16,433 bases of DNA from an uncultured Caryophanales bacterium (GTDB lineage Bacteria > Bacillota_I > Bacilli_A > RF39 > UBA660), in NCBI GenBank assembly GCA_946414975.1, contig CAMKQS010000032.1, positions 1 to 16,433 of the forward strand, in the 5' to 3' direction. The notes below the pieces were generated by a model, which worked only from the letters and a program-made list of their open reading frames with translations, was not told where the DNA came from and did no database searches. Both the position numbers and the translations under genes were made by a program. Below are positions 1 to 6,502 of the stretch, one piece after another; position 1 is the stretch's first letter; each line of letters opens with the position of its first letter.

Positions 1-1
1 C

Positions 2-10
2 ATTATATCA
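2..10 (-). promoter_or_regulatory. Extended -10 promoter for a gene left of the window
   Basis: Read on the minus strand, positions 10 to 2 give TGATATAAT, an extended -10 element (TG-n-TATAAT). It sits just beyond the trmB terminator and would start transcription outside the window. No good -35 is visible 17 bases upstream (TAGGAA), so the call rests on the extended -10 alone. Confidence 0.35.
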
Positions 11-11
11 A

Positions 12-37
12 AAAAAATTAGGATTTCCTAATTTTTT
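12..37. terminator. Bidirectional intrinsic terminator after trmB
   Basis: An 11-bp perfect stem (12-22 with 27-37) closes a 4-base loop (ATTT). On the minus strand the stem runs into a T tract, so it ends the trmB transcript. The plus strand also has a T tract, so it could serve a convergent gene outside the window. Confidence 0.85.
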
Positions 38-79
38 ATTAATTTGACATTTTTTATATGTAAATATTATGTATAATAA

Positions 80-709
80 CTATTTTTTTATTACATCTAC
101 CATATATATAGGATATCCTTTAGAAGAAAACTTAATCTCATACTCTGTTTCTACATTAGGAATTTCATCATTGTGCAGATCAAGAGAAATCGTCTTTATC
201 TGATAACCATAATCCGTAAATGATTTTAAAGAATATTCAAACAATTTTCTGTTATCTGTTTTAAATACAATATTTTTTAATGATTTAAAAATTTTATCAT
301 ATTTATTCAAAAAAATCTTTGATGTTAGTCTTCTTTTTTCATGTCTATCTTTAGGCCAAGGATCAGAAAAATTCAAATATACTTTATCTATTTCTTGATT
401 AAAGATTTCATCTATTTTTTCTGCATCCATCTTAATTAGCTTTAAATTAGGAATATTCTCAGACTCAAGTTTTTCAATTGCTCTTACCATTACACTATCA
501 AACTTTTCAATTCCAATATAATTAATATCAGGATTATTCTTAGCCATATTAATAATAAATAATCCTTTACCCATACCAATTTCTATATTAATAGGATTAT
601 TATTCAAAAATAAACTACTAAAATTACCCTTATAATCTTTGTAATTGTTAATTATATAAGGAGACTGTTCTATTTTTTTACTTGCCCCTTTAACGTTTCT
701 AAGTCTCAT
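80..709 (-). CDS. trmB: tRNA (guanine-N7-)-methyltransferase TrmB
   Basis: TrmB transfers a methyl group from S-adenosylmethionine to N7 of G46 in the tRNA variable loop, in the cytoplasm. The 209-residue protein has the usual family length. The SAM-binding glycine motif EIGMGKG is at residues 43-49, the hallmark NFSDPWPK at 113-120 is followed by H123 and the basic R126-R127, and TDN at 151-153 and TEYE at 188-191 are the C-terminal catalytic and substrate-binding signatures. GGAGG at 714-718 lies 4 bases before the ATG. The gene is monocistronic: its own promoter is at 730-758 and a strong hairpin lies 43 bases after the stop. It diverges from the small gene at 803. Nothing is missing and the assignment is firm. 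Confidence 0.96.
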   Translation of the reverse strand: MRLRNVKGASKKIEQSPYIINNYKDYKGNFSSLFLNNNPINIEIGMGKGLFIINMAKNNPDINYIGIEKFDSVMVRAIEKLESENIPNLKLIKMDAEKIDEIFNQEIDKVYLNFSDPWPKDRHEKRRLTSKIFLNKYDKIFKSLKNIVFKTDNRKLFEYSLKSFTDYGYQIKTISLDLHNDEIPNVETEYEIKFSSKGYPIYMVDVIKK

Positions 710-729
710 AAATCCTCCAAATCAAAATT

Positions 730-758
730 AGTATATCAAATTTAAGTAGTTTTGTAAA
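730..758 (-). promoter_or_regulatory. trmB promoter
   Basis: On the minus strand TTTACA (758-753) and TATACT (735-730) are separated by exactly 17 bases, a near-consensus housekeeping promoter. The predicted start of transcription near 723 leaves a short leader. The -35 overlaps a weak -35-like TTGTAA (752-757) of the divergent gene. Confidence 0.75.
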
Positions 759-774
759 TTAATTAGTTATTTTA

Positions 775-783
775 CATATAATA
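775..783 (+). promoter_or_regulatory. -10 element upstream of the small coat-like gene
   Basis: Positions 777-782 read TATAAT, but the best -35 (TTGTAA, 752-757) is 19 bases away and poor. The longer string CATATAATA (775-783) also fits the mother-cell sporulation sigma consensus CATA-nnn-TA (SigK) and nearly fits the SigE form. No matching -35 (AC or ATA) is seen. Transcription would start near 789, only about 14 bases before the ATG. Sigma assignment is open. Confidence 0.45.
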
Positions 784-802
784 TTATGAATAGGAGGATT
801 TT

Positions 803-1036
803 ATGAAAGATAAAAGAAATTGTAATAATATGTATCCAGTATACCCTAATATGCCTTATATGAATCAAATGCCTATGCCTATGCCATACTATGAGCAAAA
901 TATAAATAATGTTGATATAAATAGCTTAGAAAGACAAATAAATAATTTAGAAAACAGAGTATCTTCATTAGAGCGAAAAATAATGAATCAGCAAGGAAAA
1001 AGCACATATTCAGAATCAAATTACTACATGGTTTAA
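803..1036 (+). CDS. Small Pro/Met/Tyr-rich coiled-coil protein, possible spore-coat type
   Basis: The 77-residue product is not recognised as a named family. Residues 10-32 are rich in proline, methionine and tyrosine (YPNMPYMNQMPMPMPYY), a low-complexity composition common in spore-coat and surface proteins. Residues 38-63 form a short heptad coiled coil with Leu42, Ile46, Leu49, Val53 and Leu56 at spaced positions, so it probably oligomerises. There is no signal peptide or membrane segment. AGGAGG (792-797) is 5 bases before the ATG. The 16 bases from the Shine-Dalgarno to codon 2 are identical to those of the adjacent sspI gene, and a terminator overlaps the stop codon. A role in sporulation is inferred only from the neighbour, composition and -10 element; an unrelated small structural protein is equally possible. 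Confidence 0.7.
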   Translation: MKDKRNCNNMYPVYPNMPYMNQMPMPMPYYEQNINNVDINSLERQINNLENRVSSLERKIMNQQGKSTYSESNYYMV

Positions 1037-1049
1037 TCCATGTTTTTTT
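1026..1049 (+). terminator. Intrinsic terminator of the gene at 803
   Basis: ACATGG (1026-1031) pairs with CCATGT (1038-1043) around a 6-base loop and is followed by seven T residues. The TAA stop of the gene lies in the loop, so the hairpin is partly coding. It separates this gene from sspI. Confidence 0.75.
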
Positions 1050-1082
1050 GTATATTTTTTCTATTCTTACTCAAAATATAAT
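1050..1082 (+). promoter_or_regulatory. Possible sspI promoter (SigG-like or vegetative)
   Basis: TGTATA (1049-1054) and CAAAATA (1072-1078) are 17 bases apart and resemble the forespore SigG pattern (gnATR, about 18 bases, CATnnTA) with one mismatch in the -10. An overlapping TATAAT (1077-1082) could instead be a housekeeping -10, but its -35 is only a T tract and its start site would fall on the Shine-Dalgarno. Both readings are tentative. Confidence 0.3.
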
Positions 1083-1094
1083 GAGGAGGATTTT

Positions 1095-1301
1095 ATGAAT
1101 ATAGATATTAGAAAAAGCATTAAAGAAAATTTTAAAAATAGTACTAATGAAGAAATAGCTGATGCAATTAATAGTGCGACAAGCGATAAAGATGAAATTA
1201 CATTGCCTGGGATGGGAGTATTTTTTGAAATACTCTGGTTAAACAGTAATGAGAAAGAAAAAAATAAAATAATTTCTATAATAAAAAAAGGGCTAAAATA
1301 G
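1095..1301 (+). CDS. sspI: Small acid-soluble spore protein, SspI family
   Basis: The 68-residue product matches the SspI family of minor small acid-soluble spore proteins, about 70 residues in Bacillus. The diagnostic core is LPGMGVFFEILW at residues 37-48, followed by a charged EKEK segment and a C-terminal GLK, as in B. subtilis SspI; the N-terminal MNIDIRKSIK start also fits. These proteins are made in the forespore and accumulate in the spore core; SspI's exact role is unclear. A strong GAGGAGG (1083-1089) lies 5 bases before the ATG. The gene stands alone and is convergent with glyQS, sharing a bidirectional terminator. In Bacillus such genes are read by SigG; a poor SigG-like site is visible here. 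Its presence implies that this bacterium, or a recent ancestor, forms endospores. Confidence 0.85.
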   Translation: MNIDIRKSIKENFKNSTNEEIADAINSATSDKDEITLPGMGVFFEILWLNSNEKEKNKIISIIKKGLK

Positions 1302-1308
1302 CTCTTTT
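1286..1308. terminator. Shared terminator between sspI and glyQS
   Basis: A 10-bp stem (1286-1295 with 1299-1308, one G-T pair) closes a 3-base loop. The sspI stop codon lies inside it and the glyQS stop overlaps its edge. On the minus strand it runs into seven T residues, so it is strong for glyQS; the T tract on the plus strand is weaker. Confidence 0.7.
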
Positions 1309-2677
1309 AAAATTGAATTTTTTCTTGTACAAATTTTACTATTTCATCTATATTAATAGTAACTTGCTTCATAGTATCTCTAAATCTTACTGTAACTGTA
1401 TTATTATTTATAGTATCATCATCAACCGTAATACAAAAAGGTGTTCCTATAACATCTGCTCTTCTATATCTTTTTCCAATAGAACCAGAATAATCTATAT
1501 CAGTCATAAAATAATTAGCAAGTTTTTCATATATTTCGTTTGCTTTATCTTGATGATATTTTTTAACAAGTGGTAGAACACATACTTTATATGGAGCAAG
1601 ATAATTATGTATTTTAAGTACCTCTCTTGTAGTACCATCTTCTAATTCTTCAACACAATATGCATTGAATAAAAGCGCAAGTACTGTTCTATCTAAACCA
1701 TATGTAGACTCAATTATATATGGAATATATTTTTCATTTGTATCTGGATCCAAATATTCCATTGATTTACCACTATATTCCTGATGACGAGTTAAATCAT
1801 AATTAGTACGATTATGAGTACCATTAATCTCTCCCCAACCAAATGGAAACTTATACTCAATATCACAAGCCTCTTTTGCATAATGAGCAAGCTTTTCGTG
1901 ATCGTGAAATCTAAGTTTTTCTTCAGGAAGACCTAAATCCATATAAAATTTCTTACCATATTCTTTAAAATAATTATATAACTCTGAATCATTCCCCTCT
2001 TTACAGAAAGTTTGATATTCCATTTGTTCAAATTCAATTGTTCTAAATGTAAAATTACCTGGTGTTATTTCATTTCTAAATGCTTTACCAATTTGTCCAA
2101 TACTAAAAGGTAATTTAGCACGCATACTTCTTTGAACATTCATATAATTAACATATTCACCTTGAGCATTTTCCGGTCTTAAATAAACAATACTTTTTGA
2201 ATCTTGGATAACACCTCTATGTGTTTCAAACATTAATTTAAACTGTCTTATATCCGTAAAATTAGTTTTCCCACATTTAGGACAAGGAACTTTATTATCA
2301 TTAATATACTTTACCATTTCTTCATTACTCATAGCATCCCCGATAGAACTATCAGTAAAATCATTAATCAAATTATCTGCACGATGTCTTGTTTTACATT
2401 CCTTACAATCAAGTAGTGGATCAGCAAAAGAATCTACATGTCCTGATGCTTCCCATACTCTAGGATGCATTAAAATATCAGCATCAACTTCATATGCATT
2501 AGCACGTTGTTGAATAAATCTTTTTCTCCATGCATCTTTAACATTATTCTTCAAACGCGTACCAAGAGGTCCATAATCCCAAGTATTGGCAAGTCCACCA
2601 TATATTTCACTTCCCTGATAAATAAAACCATATTGTTTGCAATAATTAACCAAATTTTCCATATTAAGTTCACTCAT
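1307..2677 (-). CDS. glyQS: Glycyl-tRNA synthetase, dimeric single-chain type
   Basis: This class II synthetase charges tRNA-Gly with glycine using ATP. At 456 residues it is the alpha2 form, typical of many Bacilli and Mollicutes, not the tetrameric GlyQ plus GlyS form of B. subtilis. The N-terminal signature GLANTWDYGPLG (28-39) is followed by an insertion with a CKEC (91-94) and CPKC (132-135) pair that looks like a zinc ribbon. Class II motif 2 spans about 200-222 (FRNEITPGNFTFRT) and motif 3 is GLDRTVLALL (327-336). The anticodon-binding domain covers about 360-456, beginning LAPYKVCVLPL. GGAGG (2684-2688) is 6 bases before the ATG. Expression is governed by its own promoter and T-box leader (2690-2839). 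It ends in the terminator shared with sspI. The assignment is firm. Confidence 0.97.
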   Translation of the reverse strand: MSELNMENLVNYCKQYGFIYQGSEIYGGLANTWDYGPLGTRLKNNVKDAWRKRFIQQRANAYEVDADILMHPRVWEASGHVDSFADPLLDCKECKTRHRADNLINDFTDSSIGDAMSNEEMVKYINDNKVPCPKCGKTNFTDIRQFKLMFETHRGVIQDSKSIVYLRPENAQGEYVNYMNVQRSMRAKLPFSIGQIGKAFRNEITPGNFTFRTIEFEQMEYQTFCKEGNDSELYNYFKEYGKKFYMDLGLPEEKLRFHDHEKLAHYAKEACDIEYKFPFGWGEINGTHNRTNYDLTRHQEYSGKSMEYLDPDTNEKYIPYIIESTYGLDRTVLALLFNAYCVEELEDGTTREVLKIHNYLAPYKVCVLPLVKKYHQDKANEIYEKLANYFMTDIDYSGSIGKRYRRADVIGTPFCITVDDDTINNNTVTVRFRDTMKQVTINIDEIVKFVQEKIQF

Positions 2678-2689
2678 ATTATTCCTCCT

Positions 2690-2804
2690 AAAAATAAAAA
2701 GATTCTTATTATATAGGGACGAATTAATCGTGGTTCCACCCTACTTATTCCTAAGAATCTCTTAAAGTAATCGCTCCCAAGTTTCCACCTTGATCATCGC
2801 TTTC
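2690..2804 (-). promoter_or_regulatory. Compact T-box leader of glyQS
   Basis: The minus strand carries the T-box sequence AGGGTGGAACCACG (2742-2729). The antiterminator helix is exact: TAGGG (2743-2739) pairs with CCCTA (2718-2714), the TGGAACC bulge that receives the tRNA CCA end follows, and ACG (2731-2729) pairs with CGT (2721-2719). A 9-bp stem, AGATTCTTA (2760-2752) with TAAGAATCT (2708-2700), encloses that helix and runs into TTTTATTTT, forming the terminator. An alternative TAAGA/TCTTA hairpin (2764-2752) would break it. Only about 60 bases lie between the predicted transcription start (near 2804) and the T-box. They hold one short stem-loop (about 2804-2763) with a 7-base apical loop, GTGGAAA, that contains the Gly codon GGA. 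A full-length Stem I does not fit. Uncharged tRNA-Gly is the expected ligand. Confidence 0.85.
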
Positions 2805-2810
2805 AGAAAC

Positions 2811-2839
2811 ATTATATTATATTTTCACTATTTTGTAAA
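2811..2839 (-). promoter_or_regulatory. glyQS promoter
   Basis: TTTACA (2839-2834) and TATAAT (2816-2811) are exactly 17 bases apart on the minus strand. The promoter lies within the last codons of the upstream membrane-protein gene and the -10 covers its stop codon. It fixes the leader start near 2804 and so limits the T-box leader to about 127 bases. Confidence 0.85.
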
Positions 2840-4530
2840 GTAATTTTATCTATACTTTGATTTTTAAATCTCTCTTCCATACTTCTAACACGATATATAG
2901 TATCCAACCCATGACATTTAAACCTATCATTTGTACTAATAAGAATATCTGATGCTTTATTATCATAATCATGTCGCTTATTGATAGTCATAGTTTTGTA
3001 TATAAATTTATATTCTTTATTTAAACTATTTATAGAATCTATATTCAAACTATATTCTTGTCTTTCACCATCAACATAAAATATAACTTTCATATTTTCT
3101 GAATCATAAAAACATATAAATTCTTCACCATTTTTAGAAAGCAAAAGTTCATTTGAATCATGATTATTATCAAGATAGTATCTTGTCGATTTAAACTTAT
3201 TTATATATTCTATAAATTCATTCACACTTATCTCTTTTTTATACTCATATAAATCAGTATATTTAGCAACTCCAAGTTTAACAGCAATTAAAGCATCACA
3301 CGAAATAACTCTAGTTATGGCTTGATTCTGATTTTTAAAATAATTTTTTTCAATATAATTATTATAAAAATCATAAATATCCTTATTTTCAGTTATATCT
3401 TCATTATACATATTTCTATATAAGTTTTTGATTATCTCATTAATTTTTTTATGATCTGGGTTCTCATCAAAAGGACTTTTGTTTAGCTCCTTAATAAAAG
3501 TATTATAATCATTTTCACTTAAATTATTTTTTAGTATTTCATTAAACTCACTTTCGTTACCACTAAATATATACTTCCATACAACTTCAGGGCCTAATGT
3601 TTCAACTAATAATTTAAAATTTAAACAAGCATCATTATAAGCATATGCCTCTCTATTATAATACTCTGATGATATAACCTCAGCAGATGTTTCTTTCAAA
3701 TATAAATAACTATCTGCCTGCAATACATGGATAAATTCATGCCCTAATACACTAGCTTTATAATCATCAAGAATACTAATATCTTTAAAATCATCTGATA
3801 AAATTATTTTATTAGTTCCATAGTAAACCCCAGCTTTTTTGCTTTCTAATTCATCATAAACTATTCCAAATTCATTTAATCTATCTTTAATGATATACTC
3901 CATACTAGTATTTTTATAATAAGGAGTAATATCAGATAGTAATTCATAATTATAAAAAAAATTTTTTTCATCATCATTCAACAATTCTGAAGAGTAAATC
4001 ATGTTTTTAACAGTTTCAACAGATACATTTTCTATATTATTTTCGCTAGCTACAGTAACATAGGATATTTCTTCAATATTAATATCATTATTTATATCTA
4101 TATTACCTATATTTGACGTTAAAAGAGCAAATATAAAAATAATATTTCCAACAATTGTAAAACCTTTTTTTGATATTTTGATATATTTATCTTTATCATT
4201 ATGAGGTTTTAACCTATCACTATGAAGAACAGCACTTTTACTATTAGACAGTAAAAACATTAGTAAATCTTCCCTATTATCTTTTATATAATGATATAAA
4301 TCATTATCTTTATCATAATATATATCATAATTACCATTATTTCTTAAAAATATACTATTATCGTTAATTCTAATAACATTATATATTTCATTTAAAACAT
4401 TTTTATTTAATAAACTAATATTTTTACCATTAATACTAATGCCATGATATACTAACGAATTATTAATTTTATCCAAATAAATTAAATGCTCTATTTCTTT
4501 TATTTTATCAATAAATCTAAATGCTAACAT
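2812..4530 (-). CDS. Unrecognised single-pass membrane protein with HExxH metalloprotease motif
   Basis: The family is not recognised. A 120-residue N-terminal region, probably cytoplasmic, is followed by a membrane segment at about 124-140 (GFTIVGNIIFIFALLTS) with lysines before it, and a large C-terminal part that is probably outside. That part has VLGHEFIHVLQ with HEFIH at 264-268, the zinc site of metallopeptidases, followed by E280 and E284 (KETSAEV), either of which could be the third ligand of a gluzincin-type site. No other known domain is seen, and catalytic activity is inferred. AGGTG (4540-4536), which overlaps the recO stop, is 5 bases from the second ATG (4530) but only 2 from the first (4533), so the 572-residue form is preferred. 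The gene is coupled to recO and is the last of the ybeY-era unit. The protein is rich in Asn, Asp, Lys and Tyr. Substrate unknown. Confidence 0.8.
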   Translation of the reverse strand: MLAFRFIDKIKEIEHLIYLDKINNSLVYHGISINGKNISLLNKNVLNEIYNVIRINDNSIFLRNNGNYDIYYDKDNDLYHYIKDNREDLLMFLLSNSKSAVLHSDRLKPHNDKDKYIKISKKGFTIVGNIIFIFALLTSNIGNIDINNDINIEEISYVTVASENNIENVSVETVKNMIYSSELLNDDEKNFFYNYELLSDITPYYKNTSMEYIIKDRLNEFGIVYDELESKKAGVYYGTNKIILSDDFKDISILDDYKASVLGHEFIHVLQADSYLYLKETSAEVISSEYYNREAYAYNDACLNFKLLVETLGPEVVWKYIFSGNESEFNEILKNNLSENDYNTFIKELNKSPFDENPDHKKINEIIKNLYRNMYNEDITENKDIYDFYNNYIEKNYFKNQNQAITRVISCDALIAVKLGVAKYTDLYEYKKEISVNEFIEYINKFKSTRYYLDNNHDSNELLLSKNGEEFICFYDSENMKVIFYVDGERQEYSLNIDSINSLNKEYKFIYKTMTINKRHDYDNKASDILISTNDRFKCHGLDTIYRVRSMEERFKNQSIDKITLQNSENII

Positions 4531-4534
4531 CATA

Positions 4535-5248
4535 TCACCTCATAAGTTGATTAAAAAGTTTCTTGCTTTGTAAATATATTCCTGTATATTTTTCATAATA
4601 TTCATAAATAAATTTATCAATTTTAAGCAAAATATCTTTAGAAACATTAAATTTGTCTAATTTATTCAGATCAATTTTATCATACATTTTAATCAGTTTT
4701 AAAACCTTCGTATCCATTTTCACATTAGTACAATTTGAACATAAATATCCTGAATAATCAAGAGATAAATAAGTTATTTTATTAGAACCACAAATTGTAC
4801 AATTATCTAAATGAAGTTTTAATCCTAAATATTTAAGCAATTGTACCTCAACTATATTTACAACCCCTAATGTATTAATTCCATTATCAATTTTTATTAA
4901 AGCAAGAAGCAATAAGTCAAAAATTTTAGAATTAGTATTTTGTTTATAAACTTGCATGCATAAATTAACAAGATAGGTACTTGCACTTATCTTAATTATA
5001 TCTTTTAAAGTATTCTTAAAATTATTAATTAAATCAACACTTTTTAATGTAGAAATACTATCTTTTTCATAAATACAAAATTCTCCATATGTTAAAAAAT
5101 TTGTACCATTAAAATTAATATTTTTTACATTTTTGGCACCCTTAGCAATTATACTATAAATACCATCTTGAGTTATTACTTCAATTATCTTACTAGTATC
5201 TTTATAATCTACTTCTTTAGTAACTATACCTTTAATTTTCTTAATCAT
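4535..5248 (-). CDS. recO: DNA repair protein RecO
   Basis: RecO anneals single strands and, with RecR, loads RecA onto SSB-coated DNA in recombinational repair. The N-terminal OB fold starts MIKKIKGIVTKEVDYKDTSKI; the rest is helical with a four-cysteine zinc site, CTIC at 150-153 and CSNC at 170-173, placed as in Bacillus-type RecO. The open frame extends 12 codons upstream, but family comparison puts the start at the internal ATG (5248), giving 237 residues, close to the usual 240-250. That ATG overlaps the stop of the DUF1653 gene by 8 bases and has only a weak Shine-Dalgarno (GAAG), so it is probably translated by coupling. Position after era and yqzL is the conserved Firmicutes arrangement. 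Confidence 0.93.
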   Translation of the reverse strand: MIKKIKGIVTKEVDYKDTSKIIEVITQDGIYSIIAKGAKNVKNINFNGTNFLTYGEFCIYEKDSISTLKSVDLINNFKNTLKDIIKISASTYLVNLCMQVYKQNTNSKIFDLLLLALIKIDNGINTLGVVNIVEVQLLKYLGLKLHLDNCTICGSNKITYLSLDYSGYLCSNCTNVKMDTKVLKLIKMYDKIDLNKLDKFNVSKDILLKIDKFIYEYYEKYTGIYLQSKKLFNQLMR

Positions 5249-5489
5249 AATCTTCAATAAGTTTGAATCTATATTCCTGAACACAATCAGGATATATATC
5301 TTTATCTACTTTCTCACAAAATAATTCAATAGGACGAGTCCATATTCTATGAATCCCATCTAATTGCTCATAAACAACCACTTCATTAAGCGGTTCTCCC
5401 TTAGGAGTAGTTGAATCACAAGCAATAAACAATACTCTAAAATATTTACCTAAAAAATGTCTATAAACCTTCCCCACTATTACTTCCAT
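5241..5489 (-). CDS. DUF1653 family small protein
   Basis: The product (82 residues from the preferred start) matches the DUF1653 family of small cytoplasmic proteins: GKVYRHFLGKYFRVLFIA near the start, then VVVYEQLDG, and a conserved W-T-R-P-I-E-L-F-C-E-KV stretch. These proteins form a compact beta-rich domain of unknown function. Three ATG codons are in tandem (5495, 5492, 5489); AAGGAAG (5502-5496) has the right 6-base spacing only to the third, so that one is chosen. The gene begins inside yqzL in another frame and its last 8 bases overlap the recO start, so translation of the three is probably linked. DUF1653 is not part of the usual era-recO block, so this is a local insertion. Family confidence is good; function is not known. 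Confidence 0.85.
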   Translation of the reverse strand: MEVIVGKVYRHFLGKYFRVLFIACDSTTPKGEPLNEVVVYEQLDGIHRIWTRPIELFCEKVDKDIYPDCVQEYRFKLIEDYD

Positions 5490-5571
5490 CATCATCTTCC
5501 TTACTTTTATATTTTAAATAATATTCTATCTTTCCTGTTTTTTTGAATAGAAGCCAATATAATTCTTTCAT
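5461..5571 (-). CDS. yqzL: YqzL-like small protein
   Basis: A 36-codon gene lies between era and recO, where Firmicutes carry yqzL. Its product contains YWLLFKKTGKIEYYLKYK, matching the YqzL pattern of aromatic-W-x-x-F-x-x-TG-x-I/V-x-x-YL-x-(Y/F)K. The acidic tail KEDDDGSNSGEGL replaces the longer tail of the B. subtilis protein, which is about 47 residues. AGGTG (5581-5577) lies 5 bases before the ATG, an excellent site that supports real translation. Its last 29 bases overlap the DUF1653 gene in another frame, counting from that gene's preferred start. The function of YqzL is unknown; the constant position suggests a link to era or recO. The identification rests on motif plus synteny and is fairly secure. 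Confidence 0.8.
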   Translation of the reverse strand: MKELYWLLFKKTGKIEYYLKYKSKEDDDGSNSGEGL

Positions 5572-5608
5572 TTAATCACCTACTTAATTATGTAGAAAAA
5601 ATTATTTT

Positions 5609-6493
5609 TTATTCTTTAAAATCATTAAACCCATACTCATTTAAATACTTTTCTTTTTCACGCCATTTTTTTACTGTTTTAACAAACAATTCTAAATAAA
5701 CTTTTTTACCAATTAAATTTTCAATTTCAATTCTAGCAAGTGTTCCAATTTTTTTTATTTTTTCACCTTTAGCACCAATTACAATCTTTTTAAGAGATTC
5801 TCTATCGACAATAATTGATACTAATATATTATAACTATTATTATTCTTACTTATGCTATCTAAAACACAGGTAATTCCATGTGGAACTTCTTCGTGTGTA
5901 TTTAAAAATACTTTTTCTCTAACTATTTCCGCAATTTGAAACTCAATAGATTTATTTGTTATATCATTTTTACCATAATATAAAATATTATCTGGCAAAT
6001 ATTTTTTTAATACATTAATAAGTTCTTTAACATTATTCTTCTTTAGAGCAGAAACAGGAACTATATCAGAAAAATTATATAGTTTATTGTAATCAGTTAT
6101 TAATTTTATCAAATCCTCTTTTAGTATTTTATCTATTTTATTAATTACTAAAATAACTGGTTTGTTAACTTTTGATATTTCATTTATAACAAACTCATCA
6201 CCTTTTCCAATACCTGATGTATCTACAACAAACATAATAAAATCAGTATCATTTATACTATAATAAGCTTGATTATTTAATGTTTTACCAAGTTTAGAAT
6301 TAGGCTTATGAATTCCTGGTGTATCTACAAATATAATTTGTGTATCTTCTTCATTATAAATGCCTTGAATGATATTACGAGTTGTCTGAGGTTTATTAGA
6401 AGTAATAGCTACTTTTTTACCTATTATACTATTAATTAAAGTACTTTTTCCTACATTAGGTCTTCCTACAACACTTACAAATCCACTTTTCAT
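5609..6493 (-). CDS. era: GTPase Era
   Basis: Era is an essential GTPase that binds the 3' end of 16S rRNA and helps 30S subunit maturation. All G motifs are present: GRPNVGKS (10-17), QTTR (36-39), DTPG (57-60), NKID (118-121) and SAL (148-150). The C-terminal KH domain follows, with its GAKGEKIKKIG loop at 240-250 and the conserved VKKWREKE segment. The length of 294 residues is normal. GAGGT (6509-6505) overlaps the ybeY stop and lies 11 bases before the ATG, rather far. It sits in the ybeY-era unit, which joins two 16S rRNA maturation factors under one promoter; the cdd and dgkA genes often found between them are absent here. Confidence 0.97.
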   Translation of the reverse strand: MKSGFVSVVGRPNVGKSTLINSIIGKKVAITSNKPQTTRNIIQGIYNEEDTQIIFVDTPGIHKPNSKLGKTLNNQAYYSINDTDFIMFVVDTSGIGKGDEFVINEISKVNKPVILVINKIDKILKEDLIKLITDYNKLYNFSDIVPVSALKKNNVKELINVLKKYLPDNILYYGKNDITNKSIEFQIAEIVREKVFLNTHEEVPHGITCVLDSISKNNNSYNILVSIIVDRESLKKIVIGAKGEKIKKIGTLARIEIENLIGKKVYLELFVKTVKKWREKEKYLNEYGFNDFKE

Positions 6494-6502
6494 AATAATA
6501 AA

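Noticed and set aside
44..77. TTGACA (44-49) with TATAAT (72-77) as a plus-strand promoter
   Set aside because: The 22-base spacing is too long and transcription would run antisense into trmB; a closer TATTAT gives only 15 bases.
1313..1576. Plus-strand open frames antisense to glyQS (1313-1576 and 2507-2716)
   Set aside because: Low-complexity translations opposite conserved synthetase sequence, without Shine-Dalgarno sites.
2781..2790. AGGTGGAAAC in the glyQS leader as a second T-box
   Set aside because: It resembles the T-box core but lacks the GGAACC bulge needed to pair with the tRNA CCA end and has no antiterminator partner.
5249..5284. Upstream extension of recO (12 extra codons)
   Set aside because: The extra residues do not match RecO, lie inside the DUF1653 gene and lack a Shine-Dalgarno; the ATG at 5248 gives the family N terminus.
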